Part shown: one piece after another, positions 1 to 9,473 of the stretch
How the letters are laid out: each line of letters starts with the position of its first letter
How positions within the stretch are numbered: position 1 is the stretch's first letter
Assembly (NCBI GenBank): GCA_945288535.1
Contig: CALYQQ010000016.1
Location: 1 to 64,000, forward strand
Direction of reading: 5' to 3'
DNA from: an uncultured Enterobacterales bacterium
GTDB taxonomy: Bacteria > Pseudomonadota > Gammaproteobacteria > Enterobacterales > CALYQQ01
DNA length: 64,000 nt
The notes under the pieces: model-generated
Seen by the model: only the letters and a program-made list of their open reading frames with translations
Told to the model about the DNA's origin: nothing
The model's database searches: none
Program-made: the position numbers and the translations under genes

Positions 1-335
1 TTATTAGCTTTATTAGCTGAAAAATGTATCTTAATTAATATAGTTATTTTGTGTCTATTATTATATTAAATGTAAAAGGGTTGTTATACCATGATTGTTA
101 GATCTCGGATAGTCTGAAAATCTAATTTGCTAAAAAGGTAAGATCGTTTACAAATATGATAATCTATTATTTGGCTCAATCACAGTCAGTGTGAACTATT
201 ATACACTCATGGGCATGCATAGTGGCTAAATGTATTTAGTGTAGAAATAGAAAGACAATAACCCAAATATGCTTAGATAGACTCTTTTAACAAAACAACA
301 TAAGGATTTTAAGAATAATATCGTTTGGAGAAAAC
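1..335. other. Intergenic region upstream of djlA
   Basis: No convincing gene. In E. coli lptD is divergent from djlA, so its start probably lies just outside the left edge; no LptD-like N-terminus is visible on the minus strand here. The last bases hold the djlA ribosome binding site (GGAG about 7 bases before the ATG). Confidence 0.5.
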
Positions 336-1151
336 ATGCAGTTACTTGGATCATGTATTGGATTGATTTTAGGTGGAATGATATCTAAAAATATATTTGG
401 TGCTTTATTTGGTTTTTTTTTAGGTTATCTATTTGATAAAAACAAATATAGTACTTTACTTGCAGGAAAAAAAATAAATACAGAGCAAAAATATATATTT
501 TTTTATACCACATTTCAGGTCATGGGGTATCTTAGTAAATCTAAAGGAAGGGTTACTGAAACAAATATCCAAATCGCCACACAATTAATGAATAAGATGG
601 CACTTGATGATAAATCTCGTCTCGAAGCGCAACGAGCATTTCGTCAAGGAAAAAATGCTGATTATCCTTTACGTTTACATTTACGCCAGCTTAACGCGCT
701 AATTGGCCACCATAGAGATTTACTGCAATTTTTTTTAGAAACGCAAGTTGAAATTGCATTTTCCGATGGTAATTTACATTCTAATAGTCGTCAGATTTTA
801 TATATTATTGCGGATGAATTTCATATTGAACGTCAGCAATTAGACTATTATATTGCAATGGTAGAAAGTCAAACGGCCTTCCGTGCTCATCATCAATATA
901 AACAAACTAATGATGAACTAAATTCGATTAATCATACTTTGCTTAATAATGCATACAAGTTGTTAAATGTTAAACATAGTGATGATCCTGCAACTATTAA
1001 ACGTGCTTACCGTAAACTCATGTTACAATATCATCCAGATAAGTTAAGGGCTAAGGGATTACCCGTCGAGATGCTTGAGCTAGCAACAAGTAAATCTCAG
1101 GATGTTCAGAAAGCTTATGATATTATTAAACGGCATCGTAATTTTAGGTAA
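336..1151 (+). CDS. djlA: Co-chaperone DjlA (membrane-anchored J-domain protein)
   Basis: DjlA is an inner-membrane type III J-protein that stimulates DnaK and, in E. coli, feeds into envelope stress signalling. The product is 271 aa, as in E. coli. It has a Gly-rich transmembrane segment at about residues 4-32 (with the family's GALFGFFLGYLFDK pattern), a central TerB-like helical domain (about 50-175) with the LSKSKGRVTE motif, and a C-terminal J domain (about 205-270) with the HPD tripeptide in YHPDK. The Q/G-rich linker of E. coli is replaced by a short polar linker. GGAG precedes the ATG. The gene converges on rluA, as in E. coli. Confidence 0.97.
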   Translation: MQLLGSCIGLILGGMISKNIFGALFGFFLGYLFDKNKYSTLLAGKKINTEQKYIFFYTTFQVMGYLSKSKGRVTETNIQIATQLMNKMALDDKSRLEAQRAFRQGKNADYPLRLHLRQLNALIGHHRDLLQFFLETQVEIAFSDGNLHSNSRQILYIIADEFHIERQQLDYYIAMVESQTAFRAHHQYKQTNDELNSINHTLLNNAYKLLNVKHSDDPATIKRAYRKLMLQYHPDKLRAKGLPVEMLELATSKSQDVQKAYDIIKRHRNFR

Positions 1152-1185
1152 ATGCATTGATAATAGTTAATAATATCAATGCATT
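1151..1185. terminator. Bidirectional hairpin between djlA and rluA
   Basis: A perfect 12-bp inverted repeat, AATGCATTGATA (1151-1162) and TATCAATGCATT (1174-1185), with an 11-nt loop. It begins at the djlA stop codon and lies between two convergent genes. No strong U-tract follows on either strand, so its role as a terminator is inferred. Confidence 0.55.
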
Positions 1186-1225
1186 ATCTATAATAATTAA
1201 CAATTATTTCACATTACCTTAATTA

Positions 1226-1882
1226 TTAAAAATCTTCTTTACAATGAAATGTCATGCTATTCATAAAAAAGGGATGGAGTAATGTTAACGTTTGTGCATG
1301 CAGCTGTAACCTATTCGCCATAGTAATAGCCTGTTCATTAGCATAAAAGCGATCGCCTAAAATAGGATGGCCTAATGCTTGCATATGAACACGTAATTGG
1401 TGTGAACGTCCTGTAATGGGCATAAGTTTAATGCGACTGCTGTTATCAGGATCACGACTTAATACTTGATATTCTGTTTGTGCGCTTTTTCCTACATCAA
1501 AACAGACTTTTTGTTTTGGGCGATTAGGCCAGTCACATATTAAGGGTAAATCAATTAAACCTTCATCTGATTCAGGATGCCCCCAAATACGCGCAATATA
1601 AACTTTTTTTGTTAGTCGTTCGCGAAATTGACGTTTTAATTCTCGTTCTGCTGCCTTATTAAGTGCAACGACCATAACGCCACTTGTTGCCATATCCAAT
1701 CTATGAACAGATTCGGCTTGTGGATAGCGTTGTTGAATACGTGACATAATACTATCATGGTGTTCAGGTAATCTTCCTGGCACAGATAATAAACCGCTTG
1801 GTTTATTAATAACTAGAATATGTTCATCTTGGTATAAGATATAAAGCCAAGGCTCCATAGGGGGATTATAATTTTTTATCAT
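1226..1882 (-). CDS. rluA: Dual-specificity 23S rRNA/tRNA pseudouridine synthase RluA
   Basis: RluA makes pseudouridine 746 in 23S rRNA and pseudouridine 32 in several tRNAs. The product is 218 aa (E. coli 219). It keeps the RluA-family catalytic motif HRLDMATSG (about residues 60-68, Asp nucleophile), the conserved KPSGLLSVPGR segment near the N-terminus, and the GRSHQLRVHM motif in the C-terminal half. The N-terminus (NYNPPMEPWLYILYQDEHI) matches the family, which fixes the start. It is downstream of rapA on the same strand, as in E. coli. Confidence 0.97.
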   Translation of the reverse strand: MIKNYNPPMEPWLYILYQDEHILVINKPSGLLSVPGRLPEHHDSIMSRIQQRYPQAESVHRLDMATSGVMVVALNKAAERELKRQFRERLTKKVYIARIWGHPESDEGLIDLPLICDWPNRPKQKVCFDVGKSAQTEYQVLSRDPDNSSRIKLMPITGRSHQLRVHMQALGHPILGDRFYANEQAITMANRLQLHAQTLTLLHPFFMNSMTFHCKEDF

Positions 1883-1895
1883 AATAGACTCGATT

Positions 1896-1926
1896 AAGGT
1901 AGCATTGCTTTATACAAAGCTACCTT
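1896..1926 (-). terminator. Hairpin between rapA and rluA
   Basis: An 8-bp inverted repeat, AAGGTAGC (1896-1903) and GCTACCTT (1919-1926), just after the rapA stop. An alternative inner stem (GCTTT/AAAGC) is possible. The U-tract is poor, so it may be a weak terminator or a processing hairpin between rapA and rluA. Confidence 0.4.
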
Positions 1927-1936
1927 TAGAGAAAAG

Positions 1937-4843
1937 TTATTGATGTGAAACAACAACCAAGCGTAATGAATCAAGTCGCCAATTGGCTTGTTGCAATGTA
2001 GCAAGGACATCATCACGATGTTTTTGTTGCCACTCGATTTCATCTTCACGAATATTAGGATTAATTAATTTTAATGCCTCTAGACGTGCTAATTCAGCAT
2101 TGAGATTATCTTGCGCATACTGCTTGGCCTGATTAATTAGGGATTCAGCTAATTGACAAATTAATTGTTCGCCACTGAGTAACATTGCATGGATGTCAGG
2201 TTGTACAGTATTTACCATTTTACTCGCAATATGACGACTAATCGCTGACAATTGTTGATTAAATGTCTCAAATTTTACTTTATCTGCTAAATTATTACCT
2301 TTACGATCTAATAGCAACCGTATGGGGGTCGAAGGTAAGAAACGATTGAGTTGTAGATCTTTTGGCCCTTGTGCTTCAACAATATAAATTAATTCGAGCA
2401 ATAATGTTCCAACAGGTAAAGATTTATTTTTTAATAATGATACGCTGCAGCGACCACTATCACCAGATAAAATAAGATCTAAACCATTACGAATAATAGG
2501 ATGTTCCCAGCTTAGGAATTCAATATCTTCACGAGAAAGAGCTATATCACGATCAAATGTCACTAGACAACCTTCTTGCGGTAATCCAGGAAAATCTGGT
2601 ATAAGCATATGATCAGACGGGGTTAAAATAAGAATATTATGACTATGATCTTCCTGATTAATACCAATTATATCGAATAAATTAATGGCAAAATTGATAA
2701 GTTCGGGGTTGCCATCTTGATTAGCAATCGTGTTGGCTAACTGTTGCGCCTGCTCGCCCCCATTAGAATAAATTTCTAATAAACGATCACGTCCTGCATC
2801 AAGTTGTTTTTTAAGATCTAAATGCAATTGATGTGTATGTTGAATAAATTCATCAATACCGTCAGATTCAGTAGGATTAGCTAAATAATTTATTAATTGT
2901 GGGTTTAGTTGATCATAAATAGCGCGTCCCGTCGGGCATGTATTTTCAAATGCATCTAATCCTTCATGATACCAACGAAGCAAAATAGCTTGTGTGCTCT
3001 CTTCAATATAGGGAACAAATAACTGAATATCATGCTGTTGTCCAATTCTATCAAGACGGCCAATACGTTGCTCTAATAAGTCAGGATTGAATGGCAAATC
3101 GAACATAACAAGGTGATGAGCAAATTGGAAATTACGCCCTTCTGAACCAATTTCAGAACATAATAGAACTTGTGCACCTTCCTCTTGATTTGCAAACCAG
3201 GCTGCGGCTTTATCTCGTTCGAGTAAAGTCATACCTTCATGAAACATGGCACACAAAATAGCTTCACGTTCACGTAGGTGACTTTCTAAACTGAGTGTGG
3301 TTGAGGCTTGCGAACAAATAACCAGAATTTTTTTATCACGATGTTGTTTTATATACTCAATTAACCAAGTTACACGTGGATCAAATACCATCCAGTTTGC
3401 TTCTTTACCTTCTAGATCTTGATAGATCTTTTCAGGATAAAGGATATTTTGTGCCCGTTGTTCAGCATTAAGCCTACTATTTAGAATTAAATTAACCTTT
3501 AATGCTGTTTTATATTGTTCAGGCATCGTTAATTTAATTTTGTGCAAGTGCCGTTGCGGGAAGCCTTTTACCCCTTGCCGGCTATTACGAAAAAGAACAC
3601 GACTAGTTCCATGACGATCCATTAATAACGAAATTAATTGTTGACGCGCATTAGATGCTTTTTCGTCATTACTATTAGCTAATTGAAGCAATGGATTAAT
3701 GTCTTGATCGTTAATCATATTACTTAATAATGTAAGTGCGGTATTATCAAGCTTTTCACCCGACAGTAATATTGTTACGGCATCGGCGATAGGGCGGTAT
3801 TGTTGTTGTTCATTAATAAATTCTTGATAATCATGAAAGCGATCAGGATCAAGTAAGCGCAAGCGAGCAAAATGACTCTCTTGACCTAATTGTTCAGGAG
3901 TTGCTGTAAGCAATAAGACTGATGGTACGCATTCAGCCAACTGTTCAATTGCACGGTAAGCTCGACTTGATTCTGTTTCACTCCATTGCAAATGATGCGC
4001 TTCATCAACGACGATCATATCCCATTGGGCGTCACAGAGTAGTTCAAGCCGTTGTCTGTTACGATAAACAAAATTTAAAGAACAAATAATTAACTGTTCT
4101 GTTTCAAATGGGTTATCGCTATCAAGGATTGTCTCAGCATAACGTTCATCATCAAAGAGTGAAAAGTGAAGATTAAACTTCCGCAGCATTTCAACTAACC
4201 ATTGATGTTGTAATGTTTCAGGGACAATAATAAGTATTCTGCTAGCACTTCCTGTTAGTAATTGTTTATGAATGATCATACCGGCTTCGATTGTTTTACC
4301 GAGGCCAACTTCGTCTGCTAACAAAACACGTGGCGCATAGCGATTAGCTACATCTTGTGCGATATGTAATTGGTGGGGAATAAGGCTTGCACGAATACCA
4401 CGTAATCCACTCCAAGGCATTTTTAGTTGTTCACTTTGGTATTTCCATGCTCGATAACGCAAAGCAAAACGATCCATTCGATCGATTAAACCAGCAAACA
4501 ACCGATCTTGTGGACGGGTAAAGCTGATATTGGCGTCAAGACGAATTTCTGGTAGAATAACGCCATCTTCATTGGTATCACAGCGTTGTCCTATATAATT
4601 AAGTAATCCTTCTTTTTCAGCAATTTCTGTAATAAGTAATTGCCAACCCTCATGCGAAGTGATTGTATCACCCGGATTAAACATCACGCGTGTCACAGGC
4701 GCATCATTGCGCGCGTAGAGTCGTGTTTCATTAACCACTGAAAAAAGCAGTGTTACTGTTCGATGATCTAGTGCGACAACAGTACCTAAACCTAAATTGT
4801 TTTCTGTATCGCTAATCCAACGTTGTCCAAGAGCAAATGGCAT
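1937..4843 (-). CDS. rapA: RNA polymerase-associated ATPase RapA (HepA)
   Basis: RapA is a Swi2/Snf2-type ATPase that binds core RNA polymerase and promotes its recycling after termination. The product is 968 aa, the same length as E. coli RapA. The N-terminus ([22 protein letters not shown]) begins the Tudor-like domains. Walker A is DEVGLGKT (about 177-184), the DEAH box is VDEAHHLQW (about 280), motif III is LLLTATPEQ, and motif VI is [11 protein letters not shown]. All helicase motifs are intact with no frameshift. In E. coli polB and araBADC lie beyond it; they are absent here. Confidence 0.98.
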   Translation of the reverse strand: MPFALGQRWISDTENNLGLGTVVALDHRTVTLLFSVVNETRLYARNDAPVTRVMFNPGDTITSHEGWQLLITEIAEKEGLLNYIGQRCDTNEDGVILPEIRLDANISFTRPQDRLFAGLIDRMDRFALRYRAWKYQSEQLKMPWSGLRGIRASLIPHQLHIAQDVANRYAPRVLLADEVGLGKTIEAGMIIHKQLLTGSASRILIIVPETLQHQWLVEMLRKFNLHFSLFDDERYAETILDSDNPFETEQLIICSLNFVYRNRQRLELLCDAQWDMIVVDEAHHLQWSETESSRAYRAIEQLAECVPSVLLLTATPEQLGQESHFARLRLLDPDRFHDYQEFINEQQQYRPIADAVTILLSGEKLDNTALTLLSNMINDQDINPLLQLANSNDEKASNARQQLISLLMDRHGTSRVLFRNSRQGVKGFPQRHLHKIKLTMPEQYKTALKVNLILNSRLNAEQRAQNILYPEKIYQDLEGKEANWMVFDPRVTWLIEYIKQHRDKKILVICSQASTTLSLESHLREREAILCAMFHEGMTLLERDKAAAWFANQEEGAQVLLCSEIGSEGRNFQFAHHLVMFDLPFNPDLLEQRIGRLDRIGQQHDIQLFVPYIEESTQAILLRWYHEGLDAFENTCPTGRAIYDQLNPQLINYLANPTESDGIDEFIQHTHQLHLDLKKQLDAGRDRLLEIYSNGGEQAQQLANTIANQDGNPELINFAINLFDIIGINQEDHSHNILILTPSDHMLIPDFPGLPQEGCLVTFDRDIALSREDIEFLSWEHPIIRNGLDLILSGDSGRCSVSLLKNKSLPVGTLLLELIYIVEAQGPKDLQLNRFLPSTPIRLLLDRKGNNLADKVKFETFNQQLSAISRHIASKMVNTVQPDIHAMLLSGEQLICQLAESLINQAKQYAQDNLNAELARLEALKLINPNIREDEIEWQQKHRDDVLATLQQANWRLDSLRLVVVSHQ

Positions 4844-5171
4844 AATAATATATCAACTTAACTTAAAATTTAAAATGAGTGAAAAAATCGAACTATTTTA
4901 CTGTATATTGTTAATTAATCTAAAGTAGTGTTAACAAATTTACGTTAATAGAAACCTCTCTATAGGTATATTTTATTGTTTTTTAGCAATAAATAAAAAT
5001 CACTTCACCTAATTAAATGAATAGAAATGTTATTTATCTAGAAAATACAGATGTTTGTCACATTGTGAAACGTAGTCTTTTAGCGTAGGAACTAAGATAA
5101 TCATGACCCATTTTTATCTTAACATGATTAACCATATCTTTTTTCCTTTTAAAATCAATATAAAAGATGAG
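4844..5171. other. Intergenic region between rapA and the DUF1090 gene
   Basis: AT-rich and without an ORF of note. It should hold the rapA promoter (minus strand). A weak inverted repeat AAGATAA/TTATCTT (5094-5120) lies about 50 bases beyond the stop of the DUF1090 gene and lacks a U-tract. In E. coli polB, the ara operon and yabI occupy this junction; no remnant is recognisable. Confidence 0.4.
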
Positions 5172-5612
5172 TTAATCAGTTGGTTGTAAACGTAATCCTT
5201 CTAATTCAGCTTCAAATATTTCGATTTTATCTTGTAAATCTAAAAGCGTCATTTTATCTTTTTCTAGTTTAGAAGCGAGTTGTTCAATGTTATTCCCTTC
5301 TTTTTGTAACTCAAAAGATAACTCTGTTTCAGTAAGAGTTAAACTTTCTTGCTTTTGTTCCATCTCTTGTTGAAGATGGGCTAATGTTGTTTCAATATCG
5401 CTGATAATCTTTCCTGCAGGACAATTATTTTCAAGTTCAGTTAATGCAGATTGTAAGCCTAATGTTCGGTTACTATGATCAAATGAGATAGATTGAGCAA
5501 TTTTTCCTTTAAGAATAAAGCGATGTTGGTTACAGCTGTTGATTGTGGCATAAGCTGTAGTTATCATTAGAGAAAAGATTATCAGGCAAATATAGCTCAA
5601 ACACTGTTTCAT
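5172..5612 (-). CDS. Small exported coiled-coil protein, DUF1090 (YqjC-like)
   Basis: About 146 aa from the chosen Met at 5612; a longer reading to 5657 only adds residues before the signal peptide. The N-terminus (MKQCLSYICLIIFSLMITTAYA) looks like a Sec signal peptide. Two Cys follow in the mature part (SCNQ and ENNCPAG), in the pattern of DUF1090/YqjC periplasmic proteins. The rest is a Lys/Glu/Leu-rich coiled coil (about 75-140). The function of the family is not established. It stands alone between rapA and thiQ, where E. coli has polB and ara genes, so it is an insertion or relocation. Confidence 0.7.
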   Translation of the reverse strand: MKQCLSYICLIIFSLMITTAYATINSCNQHRFILKGKIAQSISFDHSNRTLGLQSALTELENNCPAGKIISDIETTLAHLQQEMEQKQESLTLTETELSFELQKEGNNIEQLASKLEKDKMTLLDLQDKIEIFEAELEGLRLQPTD

Positions 5613-5775
5613 ATAAAAGTGACCTAAAAAGTGGTACTTTGAATAAATGAGTATCATTTGAGACGTCCTAATACATTATCAGTAAAATAATAATAGAACG
5701 TTATGCTCACATATCAATATTATTCATGATTATTTTGTGATTCAGTCAGATCACTTTTATTCAATTGTTACATTG

Positions 5776-6423
5776 TTATTTTAACTCACCATCATATGCA
5801 AGTTTCCCATTTTTAATAATTAATGTACGTGATGCAATAGCTAATGCATCTTGACGGTTATGGGAGACCATCAGTAATGTAATTATATGTTCTTGACATA
5901 TTTGCTTGACAAGTTGCAACATTTCCTGGCGTAACACGTCATCAAGGGCTGAAAAAGGTTCATCTAATAAAAGAATAGGTTGTTTACGTAATAGACATCT
6001 TGCTAAAGCAACACGTTGCTTTTGTCCGCCAGAAAGTTGAGATGGCATACGGTTTTGTAAATCTAATAAACCCACACGCTCTGCGATTTTATCTCTTTGT
6101 TGGCACTCTTCTTTGGTTAGTTTTAAGGTTGGATTAATGCCTAAACTAATATTTTGTTCAACTGTAAGATGAGAAAATAAGTTATTTTCTTGAAATAACA
6201 TCGAGATGGGGCGTTTAGCCGGTGGCTGTTGCGTGTAATCAATATGGTTTAATTCGATTGTTCCTTGTTGAGGATAAATAAATCCAGCAATAAGGTTAAG
6301 AAGTGTACTTTTTCCAGTACCACTTCTGCCAAGAATGGCTATACGTTCTCCTTTTTCTATCATAAAAGAAAAGTGGAAATTTTGAATGCCGTTGGCATAA
6401 GTAACATTATTTAGTTTTATCAT
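5776..6423 (-). CDS. thiQ: Thiamine ABC transporter ATP-binding protein ThiQ
   Basis: ATPase of the thiamine/TPP importer ThiBPQ. The product is 215 aa, slightly shorter than E. coli (232) at the C-terminus. Walker A is GRSGTGKS (about 32-39), the ABC signature is LSGGQKQR, Walker B with the catalytic Glu is LLLDEPFSALD, and a switch His is in MVSHN. The ATG overlaps the end of thiP by 17 bases, indicating translational coupling in a thiB-thiP-thiQ operon on the minus strand, controlled by the TPP riboswitch upstream of thiB. Confidence 0.96.
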   Translation of the reverse strand: MIKLNNVTYANGIQNFHFSFMIEKGERIAILGRSGTGKSTLLNLIAGFIYPQQGTIELNHIDYTQQPPAKRPISMLFQENNLFSHLTVEQNISLGINPTLKLTKEECQQRDKIAERVGLLDLQNRMPSQLSGGQKQRVALARCLLRKQPILLLDEPFSALDDVLRQEMLQLVKQICQEHIITLLMVSHNRQDALAIASRTLIIKNGKLAYDGELK

Positions 6424-8032
6424 GCTTAATGAATGATTTTTCTATAAAAGTGAAAATGAGTAAACAAAGAAGTAACATAATAAACGCAGATACAGCAGCA
6501 TTATTACTACGATAAGCACTTAATTGACCATATAAATAATAAGGTAAGGTAAAAAAGCTATCGTTACCGAATAAAGTAATCACAGATAAATCACCCATTG
6601 ATAAAACACATGAAAAAGCAAGTGCTTGTCGAATAGGTTGTTGTAATGCAGTGAGCTCTACTAATTTAATTCGACTAAATAACGGTATTGCTAATGATTG
6701 GATAAGATAATTATAACGTTCATAAATGACATACATAGGGTTTGCGAGTAATTTCATACTATAAGGTAGGGCCATTAATGCATTTATGATAATAAGTAAT
6801 AGAAAAGGGGATTTAGGTAATCCCACTGTATTAATAAATAAAATAAAACAACCACTTGTTAATACAATGGTGGGGATAGCTAATATTAATAAACTACAAG
6901 AACTTAATAGGTTTGATAGTTTTCGATAGCCATCAAAATAGAGTTGGCGACAACTCCATAACAATAAAAATGTTAATAATAATGTTAGTAATCCAGCACT
7001 AACAGAAATAATCAATGACGTACCTATAGCTTGCCATAATAGTTTATCGGTAAAAACAGTCGATAAGGTTGAATTAATCCCATTAACAATAATGGCAATT
7101 AATGGCGGTAATAATAATATTAGTGCAATAATAATACTAAAATAATCAATAAAATATAACCAAAATCCTGTTAATGAAGGACGCCAATGTTGTTCAACTC
7201 GTTGTTCGATAGGTAACCATCGACTAAAACGTTGGCTTATGCTGACGATGATAAGACAAAAAGTCAGTTGTAATAAACTAAGTAAAGCTGCTTGTTTTGG
7301 ATCAAAATCATAGCGCAATGCTTCATAAATTGCTAATTCAAGGGTTGAATTACTGGGGCCACCGCCAAGTGATAATACGACAGTAAAACTCGCAAAACAT
7401 AGCATAAAAATAAGCGCGCCTGTTGGTAACACTTGACGTTGTAAGGCAGGCCATTCAATAAATTTAAAACGTTGCCAATGAGTAAAGCCAAGTTGTGCGG
7501 CGATTTTTTGTTGTTCGCTAGGAATGGCTTCAAGGATTTGTAAAAACAAGCGGCAGGCTAAAGGTAAATTGAAGAAAACATGTGCAATTAAAATACCATG
7601 CAATCCATAAATATTAAACGTATATTGAATACCTAGCCAGTGGCATATCTGCGCTATCCAGCCTTGCTGGCCATATAGCGTTAATAAACCAAATATAGCG
7701 ATCAGTACAGGTAACACAAGTGTCATATTACATAAACGTAATAAAAATGCTTTACCAATAAAGTCATGATGATACAACGCTAATGCCACAAAAATTGCGG
7801 GAAGTATTGAACAACATACAGATAAGATGGCCTGTAAAAAGGTAAATCTAATGACACGCCATAGATAGGGATCAGCGAAGAAGTCATACAACCATCTATC
7901 AATATTTACTTCTGGCGAAGAAAATATAATTAATGTGGTCAATGATACTATTGCCAACCCTATGCAGAATAACGCAACTACGATCCCTGGCCAAACAGCC
8001 AAAAAACGAACTAATGAGCTGCGTTTTGCCAT
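6407..8032 (-). CDS. thiP: Thiamine ABC transporter permease ThiP
   Basis: Inner-membrane permease of the thiamine/TPP importer, a fused double permease. The product is 541 aa (E. coli 536) with about 12 hydrophobic segments in two homologous halves. Each half carries an EAA-type coupling loop (EAIPSEQQKIAAQLGFTHW in the first half; a weaker copy near SLAIPLFSRIKLVELTALQQ in the second). LSLGGGPSNSTLELAIYEAL and LFGNDSFFTLPYYLYGQL are close to the enteric protein. Its start lies 22 bases inside thiB and its end overlaps thiQ, so the three genes are coupled. Confidence 0.96.
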   Translation of the reverse strand: MAKRSSLVRFLAVWPGIVVALFCIGLAIVSLTTLIIFSSPEVNIDRWLYDFFADPYLWRVIRFTFLQAILSVCCSILPAIFVALALYHHDFIGKAFLLRLCNMTLVLPVLIAIFGLLTLYGQQGWIAQICHWLGIQYTFNIYGLHGILIAHVFFNLPLACRLFLQILEAIPSEQQKIAAQLGFTHWQRFKFIEWPALQRQVLPTGALIFMLCFASFTVVLSLGGGPSNSTLELAIYEALRYDFDPKQAALLSLLQLTFCLIIVSISQRFSRWLPIEQRVEQHWRPSLTGFWLYFIDYFSIIIALILLLPPLIAIIVNGINSTLSTVFTDKLLWQAIGTSLIISVSAGLLTLLLTFLLLWSCRQLYFDGYRKLSNLLSSCSLLILAIPTIVLTSGCFILFINTVGLPKSPFLLLIIINALMALPYSMKLLANPMYVIYERYNYLIQSLAIPLFSRIKLVELTALQQPIRQALAFSCVLSMGDLSVITLFGNDSFFTLPYYLYGQLSAYRSNNAAVSAFIMLLLCLLIFTFIEKSFIKHDKTK

Positions 8033-8991
8033 ACTTTAATCCAATTACGTCGTTGTTGAGCAATTTTTTCTGAACTAAATTCAAGCGGTGTATCTACCCT
8101 AATGAGTTGATTGAATTGTATTGGCAATGACACATCAATGACGGGATACATCCAATTTTTGGTAGCGATATGGCGTTGAAACTCAGGTGTTAACATGAAA
8201 CGAATAAATTGATCAGCAAGTTTAGGTTGTTGACTCGATTTTACAATGCCCGCAGTTTCGATTTGCAAATAATGGCCTTCATTAAATTTTGCAGCCTGGT
8301 AACGATCATCCTTTTCATCGATTAAATGGTAAGCTGGCGAGGTCGTATAACTTAATACGAGATCAGCTTCTCCTTTTAAAAACAGGCCGTAAGCTTCACT
8401 CCAACCTTTTGTTACAGTAACAGTATGTTTTGCTAATGTTTGCCATGCTAATGAACTTTGTGTGCCGTAGATTTTTTCTATCCACAATAATAGACCAAGT
8501 CCAACAGAACTAGTACGCGGATCTTGATAAATAATTTTTAGTTTTTGATTCTCTACCATATCTTTCATACTGGTAGGTGGGGAGGTTAAATTTTCTTTAT
8601 TATAAATAAAAGAAAAATAACCATAATCGTAAGGAACAAAATAGGGATTTTCCCATTTTTTAGGCAAGGTTAAGGCTGAAAGATCACTATGATGTTCACG
8701 GAATAAGTTGGTTTTTTGTGCAGTTGCTAGCAAATTATTATCTAAGCCCAAAATAATATCCGCTTTAGTTCTTGTACCTTCAATTCTAAGTCGATTTAGT
8801 AGTGTTGCACCATCCTCTATACCTAGAATATTGACATTACATTGGCATTGTTGTTCGAAGCTCTTTTTGATTGCAGGGCCAGGTCCCCAGTCAGCAGCAA
8901 ACGAACTTGTTGTATAAATAGTAAGTACTGGTTTTGCTGTCAGTGTATGACTAATAAAAAGTAATAATATTAATAAGATATGTTTGAACAC
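8011..8991 (-). CDS. thiB: Thiamine-binding periplasmic protein ThiB (TbpA)
   Basis: Periplasmic binding protein that delivers thiamine, TMP and TPP to ThiPQ. I place the start at the GTG at 8991 because GAGG (8998-9001) lies six bases upstream; the longer reading from the TTG at 9003 would use that same GAGG as coding sequence. This gives about 326 aa with a signal peptide (MFKHILLILLLFISHTLTA) cut before KPVLTIYTTSSF. Family landmarks include SFAADWGPGPAIKKSFE, ADIILGLDNNLL, VTVTKGWSEAYGLFLKGEAD and NWMYPV. It is the first gene of thiBPQ, about 100 bases after the TPP riboswitch. Confidence 0.96.
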   Translation of the reverse strand: MFKHILLILLLFISHTLTAKPVLTIYTTSSFAADWGPGPAIKKSFEQQCQCNVNILGIEDGATLLNRLRIEGTRTKADIILGLDNNLLATAQKTNLFREHHSDLSALTLPKKWENPYFVPYDYGYFSFIYNKENLTSPPTSMKDMVENQKLKIIYQDPRTSSVGLGLLLWIEKIYGTQSSLAWQTLAKHTVTVTKGWSEAYGLFLKGEADLVLSYTTSPAYHLIDEKDDRYQAAKFNEGHYLQIETAGIVKSSQQPKLADQFIRFMLTPEFQRHIATKNWMYPVIDVSLPIQFNQLIRVDTPLEFSSEKIAQQRRNWIKVWQNAAH

Positions 8992-9095
8992 ATTGAACCT
9001 CAAATTAATCGAGGCAAAGGAACTTTGAAGAATTATTCAGATAGCTACTAATAAAATAAAAGCTTCATTAGTCTATCTAAGTACAAATATACACT

Positions 9096-9196
9096 CTCAA
9101 ATCCCTTCGCAGGTATTAGCCGGATCAGGTTCGACGGGTATTGTTATCAGTACATCGTTGATAACAATTCTCAGCATATAATGGCACCCCGTTGAG
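9096..9196 (-). promoter_or_regulatory. TPP riboswitch (THI element) upstream of thiBPQ
   Basis: On the minus strand the region begins CTCAACGGGGTGCC and ends AAGGGATTTGAG, so CTCAA/TTGAG closes a P1 stem. Between them lie CTGAGA, ACCCGTCGAACCTGATCCGG and TAATACCTGCG, the conserved core of TPP aptamers. The variable P3-type arm is a long hairpin (TTGTTATCAACGA...TGATAACAA). It is about 105 bases upstream of the thiB start and should lower thiBPQ expression when TPP is plentiful, probably by occluding translation; no U-rich terminator is obvious after the aptamer. Confidence 0.95.
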
Positions 9197-9473
9197 AACA
9201 ATAATATTGTAATATTTCTATCGGTTCAGGAAAAGATATTTATACAATATGTTAAATAATATGAATTTTTAGTTTAAATAGGCGATAAAATATGGCATCA
9301 ATTTAAAATAACAAAAAAATATTGATAATGGTTTTCGTCATTATTTTTATAATGATGTAGCGTTGTATATAAGATATAGGAAGTATCTTTTTTTATTACT
9401 ATTATAATATAACAATATAAAATATAAGGTATATTTTTATTACATTAACTTTGTGTTCTGACAATGGATCACT

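Noticed and set aside
9001..9003. TTG start for thiB
   Set aside because: The GAGG ribosome binding site would fall inside the coding region; GTG at 8991 fits better.
9197..9473. SgrS small RNA upstream of setA
   Set aside because: I looked for the conserved 3' pairing region and GC-rich terminator of SgrS and found neither.
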